Assembly (NCBI RefSeq): GCF_012641395.1
Contig: NZ_JABAIH010000002.1
Location: forward strand, 832,192 to 896,191
Source of the DNA: Rhizobium sp. P32RR-XVIII
GTDB lineage: Bacteria; Pseudomonadota; Alphaproteobacteria; Rhizobiales; Rhizobiaceae
Reading direction: 5' to 3'
Length of the DNA: 64,000 nt
Shown: one piece after another, positions 28,218-35,721 of the stretch
Layout of the letters: every line of letters begins with the position of its first letter
How positions within the stretch are numbered: the stretch's first letter is position 1
Translations under genes and position numbers: made by a program
The notes under the pieces: model-generated
The model's input: only the letters and a program-made list of their open reading frames with translations
Told to the model about the DNA's origin: nothing
Database searches by the model: none

Positions 28218-29207
28218 TTATGCTCCGGTCGTGAGGCGCTGCTGGTACCAGACCGGCAGATCGGTTTCGTCGAGTTCTTCGAGAGGGGTGGAGGGGACCC
28301 ATGCCGTGTCGGTTCCGAACTCGGCCATGTAGCGGTTGTAGTTGTCGATCGCCTTGACGATCATCTGCCTGGCGTACCCAAACAGAGGGTTCCCCGGCGA
28401 AAGCATGATTGCATGCGAGATCGGCGCGCCGTCCTTCTGGTAGAAGACGAAGACGAAGGCGAACTGGCCATTGCCGGCTATCTGGATGAGCCACGGCATG
28501 AACTTCGGATCATCAGGGGCATTGTAGACCTTGCCCTCCTTGATGAGCCGCGCCATCTGCATCCGGCCATGCCGGTAATGCTCGGCCGAGACGATATAGT
28601 CATAACCAGCGACGGCATCGCGGCAGGCCTTGCCGAACTCCTTGCCGTACATATTCGCCAGCGACTTCAAGTCGGTGATGGCGTTCATCTTGAGGTAGTC
28701 GAACCGGACCTTGTAGCGGATGCCGTTCTCGGTCCAGAAGACCGAGACTTCCGGAACTCCGCCCTCGAAAGCATTGGCGAGGGTCTTGTTCGCCTTGATG
28801 AAGGCCGACGCTGCAAGGATCTTCGCATAATCCTTGAACTTGACCGGAACCTTCCCCGCTTCCTTGATCTTGGCAATCTCGTCGATGCCGTCTTTCCGGT
28901 TGCCGGGATTGTATTGCGGCGCGTGACCGGCCTTGAATTTCTCCGGACCTTCCAAAACGCATTGATGGAACTGTCGACCGAATACCTTTGCCGGGGTGTC
29001 GTCGTCTTCGGGCCGCGCCGGGTTAAGCGGCGAATCCCACCAGTAGTCCGGAGCGTTGTCGACAAGCTTCTTGATGCCGGTCGACCCGAGCGCCGGGTCG
29101 CCGTGGTAGACGCTTTCCGGCATTCCGAAATAGATCCCGTCCGGAATGAACTTCGACTGCTCTTTTAGAGCTTCGACATGCGTGTTGACGGTAACGGTGT
29201 CAGCCAT
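28218..29207 (-). CDS. PD-(D/E)XK nuclease (RecE/exonuclease VIII-like)
   Basis: The 329-residue protein has the pattern of phage RecE-like and DUF3799 nucleases: HGDPALGSTGIKKLVDNAPD, GRQFHQCVLEGPEKF (helix with catalytic His/Glu), then VRFDYLKMNAITDLKSLANM carrying the D-x(n)-D-x-K core (Asp in VRFDYL, Asp-Leu-Lys in ITDLKS), and YDYIVSAEHYRHGRMQMARL. It should resect double-stranded DNA 5' ends. With the flanking coiled-coil and candidate annealing proteins it forms the phage recombination module. Confidence 0.78.
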   Translation of the reverse strand: MADTVTVNTHVEALKEQSKFIPDGIYFGMPESVYHGDPALGSTGIKKLVDNAPDYWWDSPLNPARPEDDDTPAKVFGRQFHQCVLEGPEKFKAGHAPQYNPGNRKDGIDEIAKIKEAGKVPVKFKDYAKILAASAFIKANKTLANAFEGGVPEVSVFWTENGIRYKVRFDYLKMNAITDLKSLANMYGKEFGKACRDAVAGYDYIVSAEHYRHGRMQMARLIKEGKVYNAPDDPKFMPWLIQIAGNGQFAFVFVFYQKDGAPISHAIMLSPGNPLFGYARQMIVKAIDNYNRYMAEFGTDTAWVPSTPLEELDETDLPVWYQQRLTTGA

Positions 29208-29217
29208 GGTCTGATCC

Positions 29218-30333
29218 TCAGTATTTCAGGGTGACGTTCGGAACCAAACCGCTGACCAAATGGACAACGATCTTCTGCGCCTGGTCGGCCGTGATGCCGG
29301 AGCACTTGACGAGTTCCTTGACGATGGAATTGTTGATCGTCTTGCGGTGCGCGATGTTGGCTTCGCGGCGGCGCTGTTCGGCTGCCTCAGCTTCCTGTGC
29401 ATCAGCGATTCGCTTGCGCTCGGCAGCCGCTTCCCGTTCCGCTTGGACCTTCGCAGCGGCAATAGCCTCATCCGCACGGCGCTGGGCGTCCTCTGCCTCA
29501 CGCTTCGCCCGGTCGGCGGCGTCCTTCGCTGCTTGTTCCGCGGCGGCGACACGAGCGGCATTCTCTCGCTCGACACGTTCGGCGGCTTCGGCTGCTGCCT
29601 TCTCCAGATCGGCCTTTCGCTTTTCTTCGGCGATACGCTCGCGCTCGACGCGATCGGCCTCAGCCTGCTTGGCTTCTTCGGCCGCAAGGCGTTCCGCCTC
29701 CTGCCGGTCCCGCTCGGCCTTCTCGGCGCGAAGCTGTTCCAGTTCCGCCGCTTCCCGTTCCTGCTTTTCAGCAGTCGCCAAAAGGCGCGTGAGTGTGTCG
29801 ATGGCGTCTTCGCGGGCAACGCTCGCCTGTGGGGCGAACTCTTCCCAGTGTTCCTTGCCCATCGGCTGGTTTTGGACATCGGCAAGCAGTTCGCGCAATT
29901 CCGATGACGGGCGACCGAAACCGACCTTCGACAGATTGATCAGAGCTTCCAAACAAGCCTTGTGACCGTCGACCCGCTCGGCCTCAGCAACTTCCCACTC
30001 GGTAAGCGGCTTGCGAACGCTGTCCTTCAACGCGTCGAGGCGTTCCTCGATCGTGTTGCAGGCGGCATTGACTTTCTTGGTCTGGTCGCGCCAGCTCTCG
30101 GTCAGCTTCTTGCCCTGGCCGACAAGCGCCGTCTTCGTGCGAGCGACCTTGTAGGCGAGGGAAGCGATCGCCTGGCGACCGACAGTCGTCGAAACGTCGG
30201 GCGTGTGCTTCGATACCTCTTCCTGGACCTTGGCAAAGAGCTTTTCAAACTCCCTGTCATCGGTGAATGCCTCAGCCGTCATCACAGCCGGCAGTTTGAT
30301 AATCAGATCGGTAGACGTGACTTGATCAGCCAT
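29218..30333 (-). CDS. Long coiled-coil phage protein
   Basis: The 371-residue protein starts with a globular part (to about residue 165), then about 150 residues made almost only of Ala, Glu, Lys, Arg and Gln with heptad repeats (ERERIAEEKRKADLEKAAAE), and ends in a small domain (IVKELVKCSGITADQAQKIV). Such proteins often precede nuclease and annealing genes in phage recombination modules. It should be an elongated dimer or oligomer; DNA binding is possible but not shown. Confidence 0.75.
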   Translation of the reverse strand: MADQVTSTDLIIKLPAVMTAEAFTDDREFEKLFAKVQEEVSKHTPDVSTTVGRQAIASLAYKVARTKTALVGQGKKLTESWRDQTKKVNAACNTIEERLDALKDSVRKPLTEWEVAEAERVDGHKACLEALINLSKVGFGRPSSELRELLADVQNQPMGKEHWEEFAPQASVAREDAIDTLTRLLATAEKQEREAAELEQLRAEKAERDRQEAERLAAEEAKQAEADRVERERIAEEKRKADLEKAAAEAAERVERENAARVAAAEQAAKDAADRAKREAEDAQRRADEAIAAAKVQAEREAAAERKRIADAQEAEAAEQRRREANIAHRKTINNSIVKELVKCSGITADQAQKIVVHLVSGLVPNVTLKY

Positions 30334-30532
30334 GATGCATGGACTCCTGTGCGATTAGGTTTTGATCTTTGAAATGCTGGTCAGCCTGTGCGAGCGCCTG
30401 GTACATGGCGAAAAGGACGGCTAATCCGATGATGGCGACCGAGAGCGAGACGACGAAGGCGCAATCCAAGAGCCGGTGCTTCGCGTCGACTGCCTTCTTG
30501 TAATCGGCGTCGATTTGATCGAGGGGGCGCAT
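30326..30532 (-). CDS. Small one-pass membrane protein
   Basis: The 68-residue protein has one clear membrane helix (about residues 24-46, DCAFVVSLSVAIIGLAVLFA) between charged ends. It overlaps the coiled-coil gene by 8 bases. Superinfection exclusion or a membrane anchor are options for such phage proteins; the sequence does not decide. Confidence 0.65.
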   Translation of the reverse strand: MRPLDQIDADYKKAVDAKHRLLDCAFVVSLSVAIIGLAVLFAMYQALAQADQHFKDQNLIAQESMHHG

Positions 30533-30741
30533 TACTCACCCCTCAGGCGCTTGTTGATGACCGAACTGATCGCTTCCCGGCATTCATCGTTGCACTTGAG
30601 GAACCGCTCGGCCGGGTTCTCCTGAAAGTGCTGCCAGGAGCCGTCCGGCATGTCGTAACCGGCTTCCTCGATCTCGTGCCGGTCGATGCTGTGCATCACG
30701 GCTATGATGTTGCGGAGTTCGCGGGCGGTGATCATGATCAA
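30532..30741 (-). CDS. Small phage protein
   Basis: The 69-residue protein is not recognised. It is acidic and helical (RELRNIIAVMHSIDRHEIEE) with one Cys. It overlaps the neighbours by 1 and 4 bases in the leftward operon. Confidence 0.6.
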   Translation of the reverse strand: MIMITARELRNIIAVMHSIDRHEIEEAGYDMPDGSWQHFQENPAERFLKCNDECREAISSVINKRLRGE

Positions 30742-31160
30742 TCACCGCTGTCGACGGTCATATCGAGACCGCAATGTCTGCAGGATCCGGGATGCCAGCC
30801 ACGCGAATGGTTAGCGCCGGGTGCATCGACCTCTTCGTGCTTGCAGATAGCGAAGCGGACGACGAGCGGGCGATGCATCGTTTTCTTGGCTTCCTGATCG
30901 AAGATGCCGTTGCGCCAGACGACCGCGTAGCCTCCGCCATCGAAGCGGCCGCCCATTCCTGCGGGAGTAAGGAAGAACTGAGCCCAATTCTTCTGACCGT
31001 TAACGCGGCCCCATCCCCACTTCGGGACCCAGCTATGCCCGCCGGATGCGAGATTGCTCAGGAAGAGCATTGGATCGACGTCCTCGGCATTCGGGATGTC
31101 AATATCGCCCTTGAGAATTGGCGCGAAATCTTCCTCCAGCGTGTATGTCTTCTGCATCAT
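30738..31160 (-). CDS. Phage protein with C-terminal zinc-like motif
   Basis: The 140-residue protein is rich in Trp and Gly in the middle (GGHSWVPKWGWGRVNGQKNW) and ends with CKHEEVDAPGANHSRGWHPG followed by SCRHCGLD, a Cys/His cluster that may hold zinc. No known family is recognised. It overlaps neighbours by 4 bases on both sides. Confidence 0.65.
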   Translation of the reverse strand: MMQKTYTLEEDFAPILKGDIDIPNAEDVDPMLFLSNLASGGHSWVPKWGWGRVNGQKNWAQFFLTPAGMGGRFDGGGYAVVWRNGIFDQEAKKTMHRPLVVRFAICKHEEVDAPGANHSRGWHPGSCRHCGLDMTVDSGD

Positions 31161-31471
31161 GCCGCCTTCCTTTCGGAGACTGCATCAGCCCATTCGCTAT
31201 CGGCTTGGTTGCCGGAGGTAGAGACCGGCTTGCCATCCTCGTCGTAGACAACGCGGTTGTCGTAGAGGACTTCCGTGATCGCCTTGAACATCTCCCGATC
31301 GAGAACCGTCGGGCTGCGCTGGTGGATGACGTGGCCGTTCTGGAACACGATCTCGTCGACGTAAAAGCCGCCGGAGCTGTCGGCCTTGAGCAGCGCATGG
31401 CCGTAGAGCAGGGCGCCTTCGCCGAACTCGGCGATCTTCAGTTCTTCAAAGAAGAAGGTAACTTCCATCAC
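31157..31471 (-). CDS. Small phage protein
   Basis: The 104-residue protein is not recognised. It appears to be mostly beta (GGFYVDEIVFQNGHVIHQRS) with an acidic N-terminus. It lies between the RHH gene and the zinc-like gene with 4-base overlaps. Confidence 0.62.
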   Translation of the reverse strand: MMEVTFFFEELKIAEFGEGALLYGHALLKADSSGGFYVDEIVFQNGHVIHQRSPTVLDREMFKAITEVLYDNRVVYDEDGKPVSTSGNQADSEWADAVSERKAA

Positions 31472-31761
31472 GCACCTCCTTTCCGAGCGGCGAGCATGGC
31501 GTCGGCGGAGCGGTAGGCGCTCACAGCCGCAACCTCAGGGGAAAGCGCGCGTTTCTCATCGGCTGCGAGCATTCCCGAGAGAGCCTGACCGGCGAACTGG
31601 TCGCGGAGCGTCTTGGGATCGCCAGAGAGCCGGGCGACGATCTCGGTGTTCATCGAACGACCGTTTTCCTTGGCCGCGGCCTTGATCTCTTCTCGGAGAC
31701 CATCTGGAAGGCGGATGACGAACTTATCCGATCCGCGTCCTGTCTGAATGCTTTCTGCCAT
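31468..31761 (-). CDS. Ribbon-helix-helix (Arc-type) DNA-binding protein
   Basis: The 97-residue protein has the Arc/MetJ pattern near its start: KFVIRLPDGLREEIKAAAKE followed by NGRSMNTEIVARL, a beta strand then two helices. A C-terminal helical tail (residues 50-97) is extra. As the first gene of the leftward operon, right after its promoter, it probably regulates the phage early genes or acts in excision. It resembles Arc-like proteins annotated in many rhizobial prophages. Confidence 0.82.
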   Translation of the reverse strand: MAESIQTGRGSDKFVIRLPDGLREEIKAAAKENGRSMNTEIVARLSGDPKTLRDQFAGQALSGMLAADEKRALSPEVAAVSAYRSADAMLAARKGGA

Positions 31762-31853
31762 CGTCCCGTCCTCTGATCGAATGATCCAAGCCGGTCCCGT
31801 TTCGCGATCTTCGCCGTGGCGGGCTCAATCGGTAGCGGCTTGTTAATGAGAGG

Positions 31854-31925
31854 ATATTATGCGCAAACGGATAAATAGCAACAAAGAAAATGCGCAAACG
31901 GATAAAAATAATTGCGCAGACGGAT
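31854..31925. promoter_or_regulatory. Left operator array with leftward promoter
   Basis: Three 14-bp sites of form ATGCG-N4-CGGAT are seen: 31859-31872, 31890-31903 and 31912-31925 (the last starts TT). A leftward promoter fits on the minus strand: -35 TTGCTA (31881-31876), 16-base spacer, -10 TAATAT (31859-31854). The first operator fills the spacer. The third site overlaps a possible rightward -35 (TTGCGC, 31912-31917), with a weak -10 TAAATC at 31935-31940. These are the expected sites of the repressor encoded at 32822-33463. Confidence 0.75.
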
Positions 31926-31946
31926 AATCGCGCATAAATCTAGGGC

Positions 31947-32276
31947 ATGCAAAATGATCAAGAGCTATCTGAAGCGGGCTACTGGTACCGCGAGCGCGAC
32001 GAATGGATACGCCACGTCCTGGGGCGTCCCTACCTCTCTTCCGACTGCCAACGTGTGGCGATCTTCATTGCCATGCACATGAACCGGAAAGACAACCACA
32101 CAAAGCATCAGCAGAAGACCATCGCGAAGGATCTGAATTTGAACCCTTCGACGGTGAAGCGAGCTGTGGCGAAATTGATCGATGAAACGTTGATCGCGAA
32201 GGATCAAGTGCAGCGCGGGCTACGGAATCGAGCCGTCAATCGCTACCGGCTGATTTTCGCTTGGGAAGCCCTCTAG
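31947..32276 (+). CDS. Winged-helix, replication-initiator-like protein
   Basis: The 109-residue protein has a helix-turn-helix centre NHTKHQQKTIAKDLNLNPST followed by VKRAVAKLIDETLI and a wing (QVQRGLRNRAVNRYRL). This is the layout of winged-helix domains in plasmid and phage replication initiators. It is an isolated + gene between two operator arrays. The ATG follows a possible -10 by only 6 bases, so the mRNA may be leaderless. Two GC-rich repeats and an AT-rich stretch just downstream could be its target. Confidence 0.72.
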   Translation: MQNDQELSEAGYWYRERDEWIRHVLGRPYLSSDCQRVAIFIAMHMNRKDNHTKHQQKTIAKDLNLNPSTVKRAVAKLIDETLIAKDQVQRGLRNRAVNRYRLIFAWEAL

Positions 32277-32277
32277 G

Positions 32278-32370
32278 GTGCACTAGCGCCCCCTTGGCAA
32301 AAGTGCACCAGCGCCCCCCCTAATAACGATAGGCATAATAACATTAGTTTATTTGTTTTTAGGTTCTTGC
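32278..32370. repeat. Iteron-like repeats plus AT-rich stretch (candidate origin)
   Basis: GTGCAC[T/C]AGCGCCCCC occurs at 32278-32293 and 32303-32318, a 25-base period, and the core GTGCAC is itself palindromic. An AT-rich run of about 45 bases follows (32319-32365). Together with the winged-helix gene directly upstream this looks like a small replication origin; only two repeats are present, so it stays tentative. Confidence 0.4.
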
Positions 32371-32399
32371 TCTGAGGGGAGTAAGTAGAAGGGTGACGA

Positions 32400-32825
32400 T
32401 CAGGGCGATATCGCCGAACATTGCCCACCGGTGACAAACGGCGTGTTTCCTCCAGATCTATCGTCTTCGATATACCCGAAAGTGTAGATCTCCACGAACC
32501 TGAGCGCATTAAAGTTGATAAGCATGCCGTATCCAAGGCCACCACAAGCCATTTGCTCGCTGGGTTGACCGTCGACGACTTTTCTCTCGCACGTAAAATC
32601 AGGATAGGACTTGCCGAGTTGCTTTACCTCGTAAGTGTTCGGTTCACCATTTTTCGGTGAAACCACATACTGGGGATTGGACAATCTGAAGGTGGTGCTG
32701 CGCCATTCTCCGTCGAGAAACTTGAGGCCACCGGAAATTTGTTCGACGCAAAGAAGCGTTTCCGCCTTCGCCGGAAAGACAGAGAGCGACCCGACGATGG
32801 CGCCAAGCACGACGACGTTTTTCAT
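32400..32825 (-). CDS. Exported protein co-transcribed with the repressor
   Basis: The 141-residue protein has a signal peptide (MKNVVVLGAIVGSLSVFPAK, cleavage after AKA) and a mature part with four cysteines (LLCVEQ, DFTCERK, MACGGL, GQCSAI), suited to two disulfides in the periplasm. Its ATG overlaps the stop of the repressor gene (ATGA), so it should be expressed in the lysogen. That is the pattern of lysogenic-conversion or superinfection-exclusion genes. No family is recognised. Confidence 0.72.
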   Translation of the reverse strand: MKNVVVLGAIVGSLSVFPAKAETLLCVEQISGGLKFLDGEWRSTTFRLSNPQYVVSPKNGEPNTYEVKQLGKSYPDFTCERKVVDGQPSEQMACGGLGYGMLINFNALRFVEIYTFGYIEDDRSGGNTPFVTGGQCSAISP

Positions 32826-33463
32826 CCCAGCCTCAATTTCCCCTGCAGCCCGCCGGCGCGGTCCACCTTCCGAAGCTGCGAACGCGGCAGAACAGCAAAT
32901 ATCTCTCCGATCCAATCGAGGTTGACGTTCTCGATCGGTGCCGCGTTGAACGACATCAGTGTGACGCCGCCACTGCCTTTCATGATCGTCTTCAGGAAGC
33001 GCCTGCCCTCGGAAGTTCGAACAGCAGCGTCTTCGCCATAGAAGGACGTCACCGGCTTTTTCTGATCACGATAGACGATGACTACGTGCCCATCTTTGTA
33101 GACCGGCAGCATCGAATCTCCCTTGACTTCAAGAGCGATCATTTCCTCCGGCAGATGGAAAGGGACGTGAACTTGATCCAGGCCCTCCGGAGGAACCTGC
33201 TCGAAATCTGGCAAGATCTCCGCACCAGCGCCGATGTAGCCCATGATCGAGACTGGATGCCAGCCGCCGTTATCGGATGGCACTTCATCAGTGAGTCGCT
33301 CGTAGGCATCATTGATTGCGTCGCGCCGTTGTCCTTCAGGTTCGGCGCCTGATAGCCAGCGATTGACCGTGGATTGCGACACTTCAAATTTCTCGGCGAG
33401 CTGCATCTGCTTCCAGCCGGTCGCTTTCATGATCGCGCGAAGTTTTTCAGGGATCGTAGCCAT
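32822..33463 (-). CDS. CI/LexA-type phage repressor with S24 peptidase domain
   Basis: The 213-residue protein has an N-terminal HTH (residues 17-38, KQMQLAEKFEVSQSTVNRWL), an Ala79-Gly80 bond in YIGAGAEI suited to self-cleavage, and an S24 peptidase domain with Ser117 in VKGDSMLP and Lys158 in SEGRRFLK. It should keep the prophage silent and cleave itself upon RecA activation. It is divergent from the Cro-like gene, with the right operator array in between. Confidence 0.92.
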   Translation of the reverse strand: MATIPEKLRAIMKATGWKQMQLAEKFEVSQSTVNRWLSGAEPEGQRRDAINDAYERLTDEVPSDNGGWHPVSIMGYIGAGAEILPDFEQVPPEGLDQVHVPFHLPEEMIALEVKGDSMLPVYKDGHVVIVYRDQKKPVTSFYGEDAAVRTSEGRRFLKTIMKGSGGVTLMSFNAAPIENVNLDWIGEIFAVLPRSQLRKVDRAGGLQGKLRLG

Positions 33464-33476
33464 AGACGGACGCTAG

Positions 33477-33549
33477 TTCCGAACGCGGATAAACAAAAAT
33501 GCGTTCGCGGATAAAATGCGCTTGCAAATAATCCGTTTGCGCATAATAT
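33477..33549. promoter_or_regulatory. Right operator array with rightward promoter
   Basis: Operator sites are TTCCG-N4-CGGAT (33477-33490), ATGCG-N4-CGGAT (33499-33512), a half-matching ATGCG site (33515-33528) and ATCCG-N4-CGCAT (33531-33544). The rightward promoter has -35 TTGCAA (33522-33527), 16-base spacer and -10 TAATAT (33544-33549), with an operator filling the spacer, the same design as the left promoter. The Cro-like ATG at 33558 is 8 bases past the -10, so the transcript should be leaderless or nearly so. Confidence 0.78.
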
Positions 33550-33557
33550 CCGTTCCC

Positions 33558-33779
33558 ATGAACGCGCTGAAGCACATCCGAAAGAACGTATTCGCTGTCA
33601 CCCAGGCTGAGTTTGCCGCGGTGGCCGGTGTAACGCAGGCCACGGTCTCGCGATGGGAGAACGGTGTCGCCCCTTCGCTAGAAGAAATGCAGGCGATCCG
33701 CTCGGCCGCAGCAGAACGTGCGATCGACTGGAGTGACGCTCTCTTTTTCGACGTCCCCGCTGCGGAGACCGCAGCATGA
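33558..33779 (+). CDS. Cro-like HTH repressor
   Basis: The 73-residue protein has an HTH of Cro/XRE type (residues 12-35, VTQAEFAAVAGVTQATVSRW, then ENG). The ATG at 33558 is chosen since the protein starts MNALKHIRKNVF there; the upstream in-frame start would lie within the operators. No ribosome-binding site precedes it, which fits a leaderless message. It opens the rightward early operon and overlaps the next gene by 4 bases. Confidence 0.85.
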   Translation: MNALKHIRKNVFAVTQAEFAAVAGVTQATVSRWENGVAPSLEEMQAIRSAAAERAIDWSDALFFDVPAAETAA

Positions 33780-34084
33780 GCGCCGCCGACGTTCTCAAAG
33801 ACGCGCTGGCGATGATCAGCGCCCCGCACAAGTGGGCGAAAGGCGCCATCGCCTTCGATCGCCACGGCAATCAGGTGAAGCCCCTTGACGAAAAGGCTTG
33901 TCGCTTCTGCATGGTCGGAGCCATTCAGCGCCTGCAGCCGAACGCCGACGACTACGGCCAGGCGATCATGATCCTGCGCAAGGCGTGCGGCAGCCAGTCC
34001 ATTTTCGAATTCAACGATCAGTGCGGTCACAAGGCCATGACGAAAGTCATGCGGCGCGCGATTAGCTACGCGGAGGCTGCGTAA
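33776..34084 (+). CDS. DUF6197-like protein
   Basis: The 102-residue protein shows the pattern of small DUF6197 proteins: KWAKGAIAFDRHGNQVKPLD, then ACRFCMVGAIQR (Cys pair) and a helical end HKAMTKVMRRAISYAE. These occur in phages and actinobacteria and have no known function. Its start overlaps the Cro-like stop (ATGA). Confidence 0.7.
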   Translation: MSAADVLKDALAMISAPHKWAKGAIAFDRHGNQVKPLDEKACRFCMVGAIQRLQPNADDYGQAIMILRKACGSQSIFEFNDQCGHKAMTKVMRRAISYAEAA

Positions 34085-34471
34085 ATGTGGAACCACGACA
34101 TCTCCAGCGCACCGCGCGGCAAGATGGTGCAGACGACCGTCAGAACGAAGGACGGCATCAAGCGTATCGAGCAGTACCGAAAGGAATACATCCTCGCGGT
34201 TCACTCCGATGGAACGGTCGTCCAGTCCTACTGGATACCGCCTCGCTACACGCAAAACGGCGCTGTCCTCGATGGCAACCGCTGGTCTGGCTTCAACGTC
34301 GGCAAGGAGCCGATCGCTTGGGCGCCGTGGCCCGAATTCAATTCCCAATCGGACGGCGGCGAATTCGCTGCAGTGAAGGCGCAAGGCCGACTGGCGGACC
34401 CTGTTGAGGTCGAACCGTCGCCGTCCGGCCTCGATCATCTCATCATCGACGACTGCGGCGGAGGCGTTTGA
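34085..34471 (+). CDS. Phage protein with DUF551-like N-terminal motif
   Basis: The 128-residue protein starts WNHDISSAPRGKMVQ, resembling the W-x-x-I-x-T/S-A-P start of DUF551 proteins, and contains YWIPPRYTQNGAVLDGNRWS and PIAWAPWPEF. A second gene of the same start pattern lies at 43844. It begins directly after the previous stop. Function unknown. Confidence 0.65.
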   Translation: MWNHDISSAPRGKMVQTTVRTKDGIKRIEQYRKEYILAVHSDGTVVQSYWIPPRYTQNGAVLDGNRWSGFNVGKEPIAWAPWPEFNSQSDGGEFAAVKAQGRLADPVEVEPSPSGLDHLIIDDCGGGV

Positions 34472-34474
34472 GCC

Positions 34475-34759
34475 ATGGAATGCAAGTTTCAGGTTGGACA
34501 GAAGGTCGCGGCGATCGAAGACCTCGAATGCGGAGTCGCAAAGGGACGGATTCTGACCGTATCCTGCATTGAGGGCGGCGATTTCGATGCTTTTGACGGA
34601 ACGAAGCAGCACGTCGCCTTGAGCTTCTATGAAGTGCGAACCCGGAGTGGATACTGCGGATTTGACGCCCGTTTCTTCCGCCCCGTTGTCTCTCGCAAGA
34701 CCGATATCTCGATCTTCACGGCAATGCTGACGCCGAAGACTGAGCAGGTTCCGGCATGA
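34475..34759 (+). CDS. Small beta-rich phage protein
   Basis: The 94-residue protein starts MECKFQVGQKVAAIEDLECG, a pattern seen in small phage proteins with an SH3/KOW-like barrel, and continues with alternating strands. It follows the previous gene by 3 bases and overlaps the next by 4. No known family is assigned. Confidence 0.62.
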   Translation: MECKFQVGQKVAAIEDLECGVAKGRILTVSCIEGGDFDAFDGTKQHVALSFYEVRTRSGYCGFDARFFRPVVSRKTDISIFTAMLTPKTEQVPA

Positions 34760-34920
34760 CCAGCACTCTCGCAACGGCTGTCCGCCAGACCAAACGCCAG
34801 ATGACGTTCCACTGCTGCGATGCATGCGAGCGCGTCCTCTCCATTGAAGAAATCATTGAGCGGCACTGCGAGCGCTGCAACGCGCTGACGCGGCCTACAG
34901 AGGTGAGGGAAGCGGCATGA
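34756..34920 (+). CDS. 54-residue zinc-ribbon-like protein
   Basis: A short frame from ATG 34756 (ATGA overlap) to TGA 34920. It contains CCDACERVLSIEEIIERHCE followed by RCN, so two C-x-x-C pairs spaced 18 residues apart, enough to bind one zinc. It is typical of tiny phage early proteins and is coupled to its neighbours on both sides. Confidence 0.6.
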   Translation: MTSTLATAVRQTKRQMTFHCCDACERVLSIEEIIERHCERCNALTRPTEVREAA

Positions 34921-35021
34921 TCGCGACGTTTCTCGGATACGCCTTCTTGGCGATGATCATCGGCGGCTTCGTGCTCTGCGCGATGGCAGCCATTCTCGAC
35001 GGCATCCCAGGAGTTCGGTGA
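34917..35021 (+). CDS. 34-residue membrane peptide
   Basis: From ATG 34917, overlapping the previous stop, the frame encodes mostly one hydrophobic helix (FLGYAFLAMIIGGFVLCAMA) and ends in TGATG shared with a further ATG. Short membrane peptides are common among phage early genes. Confidence 0.5.
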   Translation: MIATFLGYAFLAMIIGGFVLCAMAAILDGIPGVR

Positions 35022-35164
35022 TGCGCTCGATGTCCAATTCCTTCGAAGCAGCTGATGACGCGACCGGACACAAGTTCCACCGAGTTCCCGTCGCGTCATT
35101 TTCACAGCTCTTCATCGTACACCCCGTTCTCAATCACCGGCTTTCGCCAGTTGGCAGAAGCTGA
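35021..35164 (+). CDS. Possible 47-residue ORF
   Basis: The ATG at 35021 overlaps the previous TGA, and the frame runs to TGA at 35162-35164. The sequence is basic and aromatic without any recognisable motif. It is included because of the coupling only. The bases from 35165 to 35220 hold nothing further that I can name. Confidence 0.3.
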   Translation: MRSMSNSFEAADDATGHKFHRVPVASFSQLFIVHPVLNHRLSPVGRS

Positions 35165-35220
35165 ACTCAAACCAATCAAGCCCTGGCCACGTCGGATTAG
35201 TGGCACAGGGGAATTCGTAA

Positions 35221-35637
35221 ATGTCCGAAAAACAGTTGGAGAAATCCGAAATGTCCAGCGTCGATTTCGCATCAACCGCATTGAAAAAGCACGTCGCGCC
35301 GAAGGGTAGCGGCGAAAACGTGAAGGATCGCATCCGGATTGCGGCAAGGCGTCTCGGCTGGTCTTTCACCCGAACCAAGGATGTTTGGTACGCCGACCCG
35401 CGCGTGTCGATCTCTGCCGAAGAATTGCGGGTCATCGAGGAAAAGGCAGGCATCACCTATGCACGCGCAGAACTCAGAGAAGTCGATGAACTCATCGCAA
35501 GAGCAAACGAATTCATTGCCCGGGCGGACGCTCTCTTGGCACGCCCCGATGCGGATCGCTTTCGCCCGCTGGTTAATGGCTGCAAGCCTCTCGTTGATGG
35601 AATACGCGCGTTTATTGGCGCTATGGATCGCGCATGA
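35221..35637 (+). CDS. Helical phage protein
   Basis: The 138-residue protein has a basic region (DRIRIAARRLGWSFTRTKDV) followed by a strand and a long helix with heptad character (ELREVDELIARANEFIARAD). The first part recalls small DNA-binding proteins, not enough for a family call. It may start at 35221 or at the ATG at 35251. Confidence 0.6.
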   Translation: MSEKQLEKSEMSSVDFASTALKKHVAPKGSGENVKDRIRIAARRLGWSFTRTKDVWYADPRVSISAEELRVIEEKAGITYARAELREVDELIARANEFIARADALLARPDADRFRPLVNGCKPLVDGIRAFIGAMDRA

Positions 35638-35721
35638 AATGAGAGATGAGGCCTAGTCCGGCCTCTCTTTTTTTGTCCGAAACCTTCGGATTTTTCCGAC
35701 AACATAGGAGCAGCTACGGCA

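Noticed and set aside
28218..29207. Reading the nuclease as a CRISPR Cas4
   Set aside because: It lacks the four Cys of the iron-sulfur cluster of Cas4 and sits in a phage recombination operon.
33473..34825. 450-codon frame on - across the Cro-like and following genes
   Set aside because: It would cover four overlapping + genes and the operator array; those have HTH and other features, this one has none.
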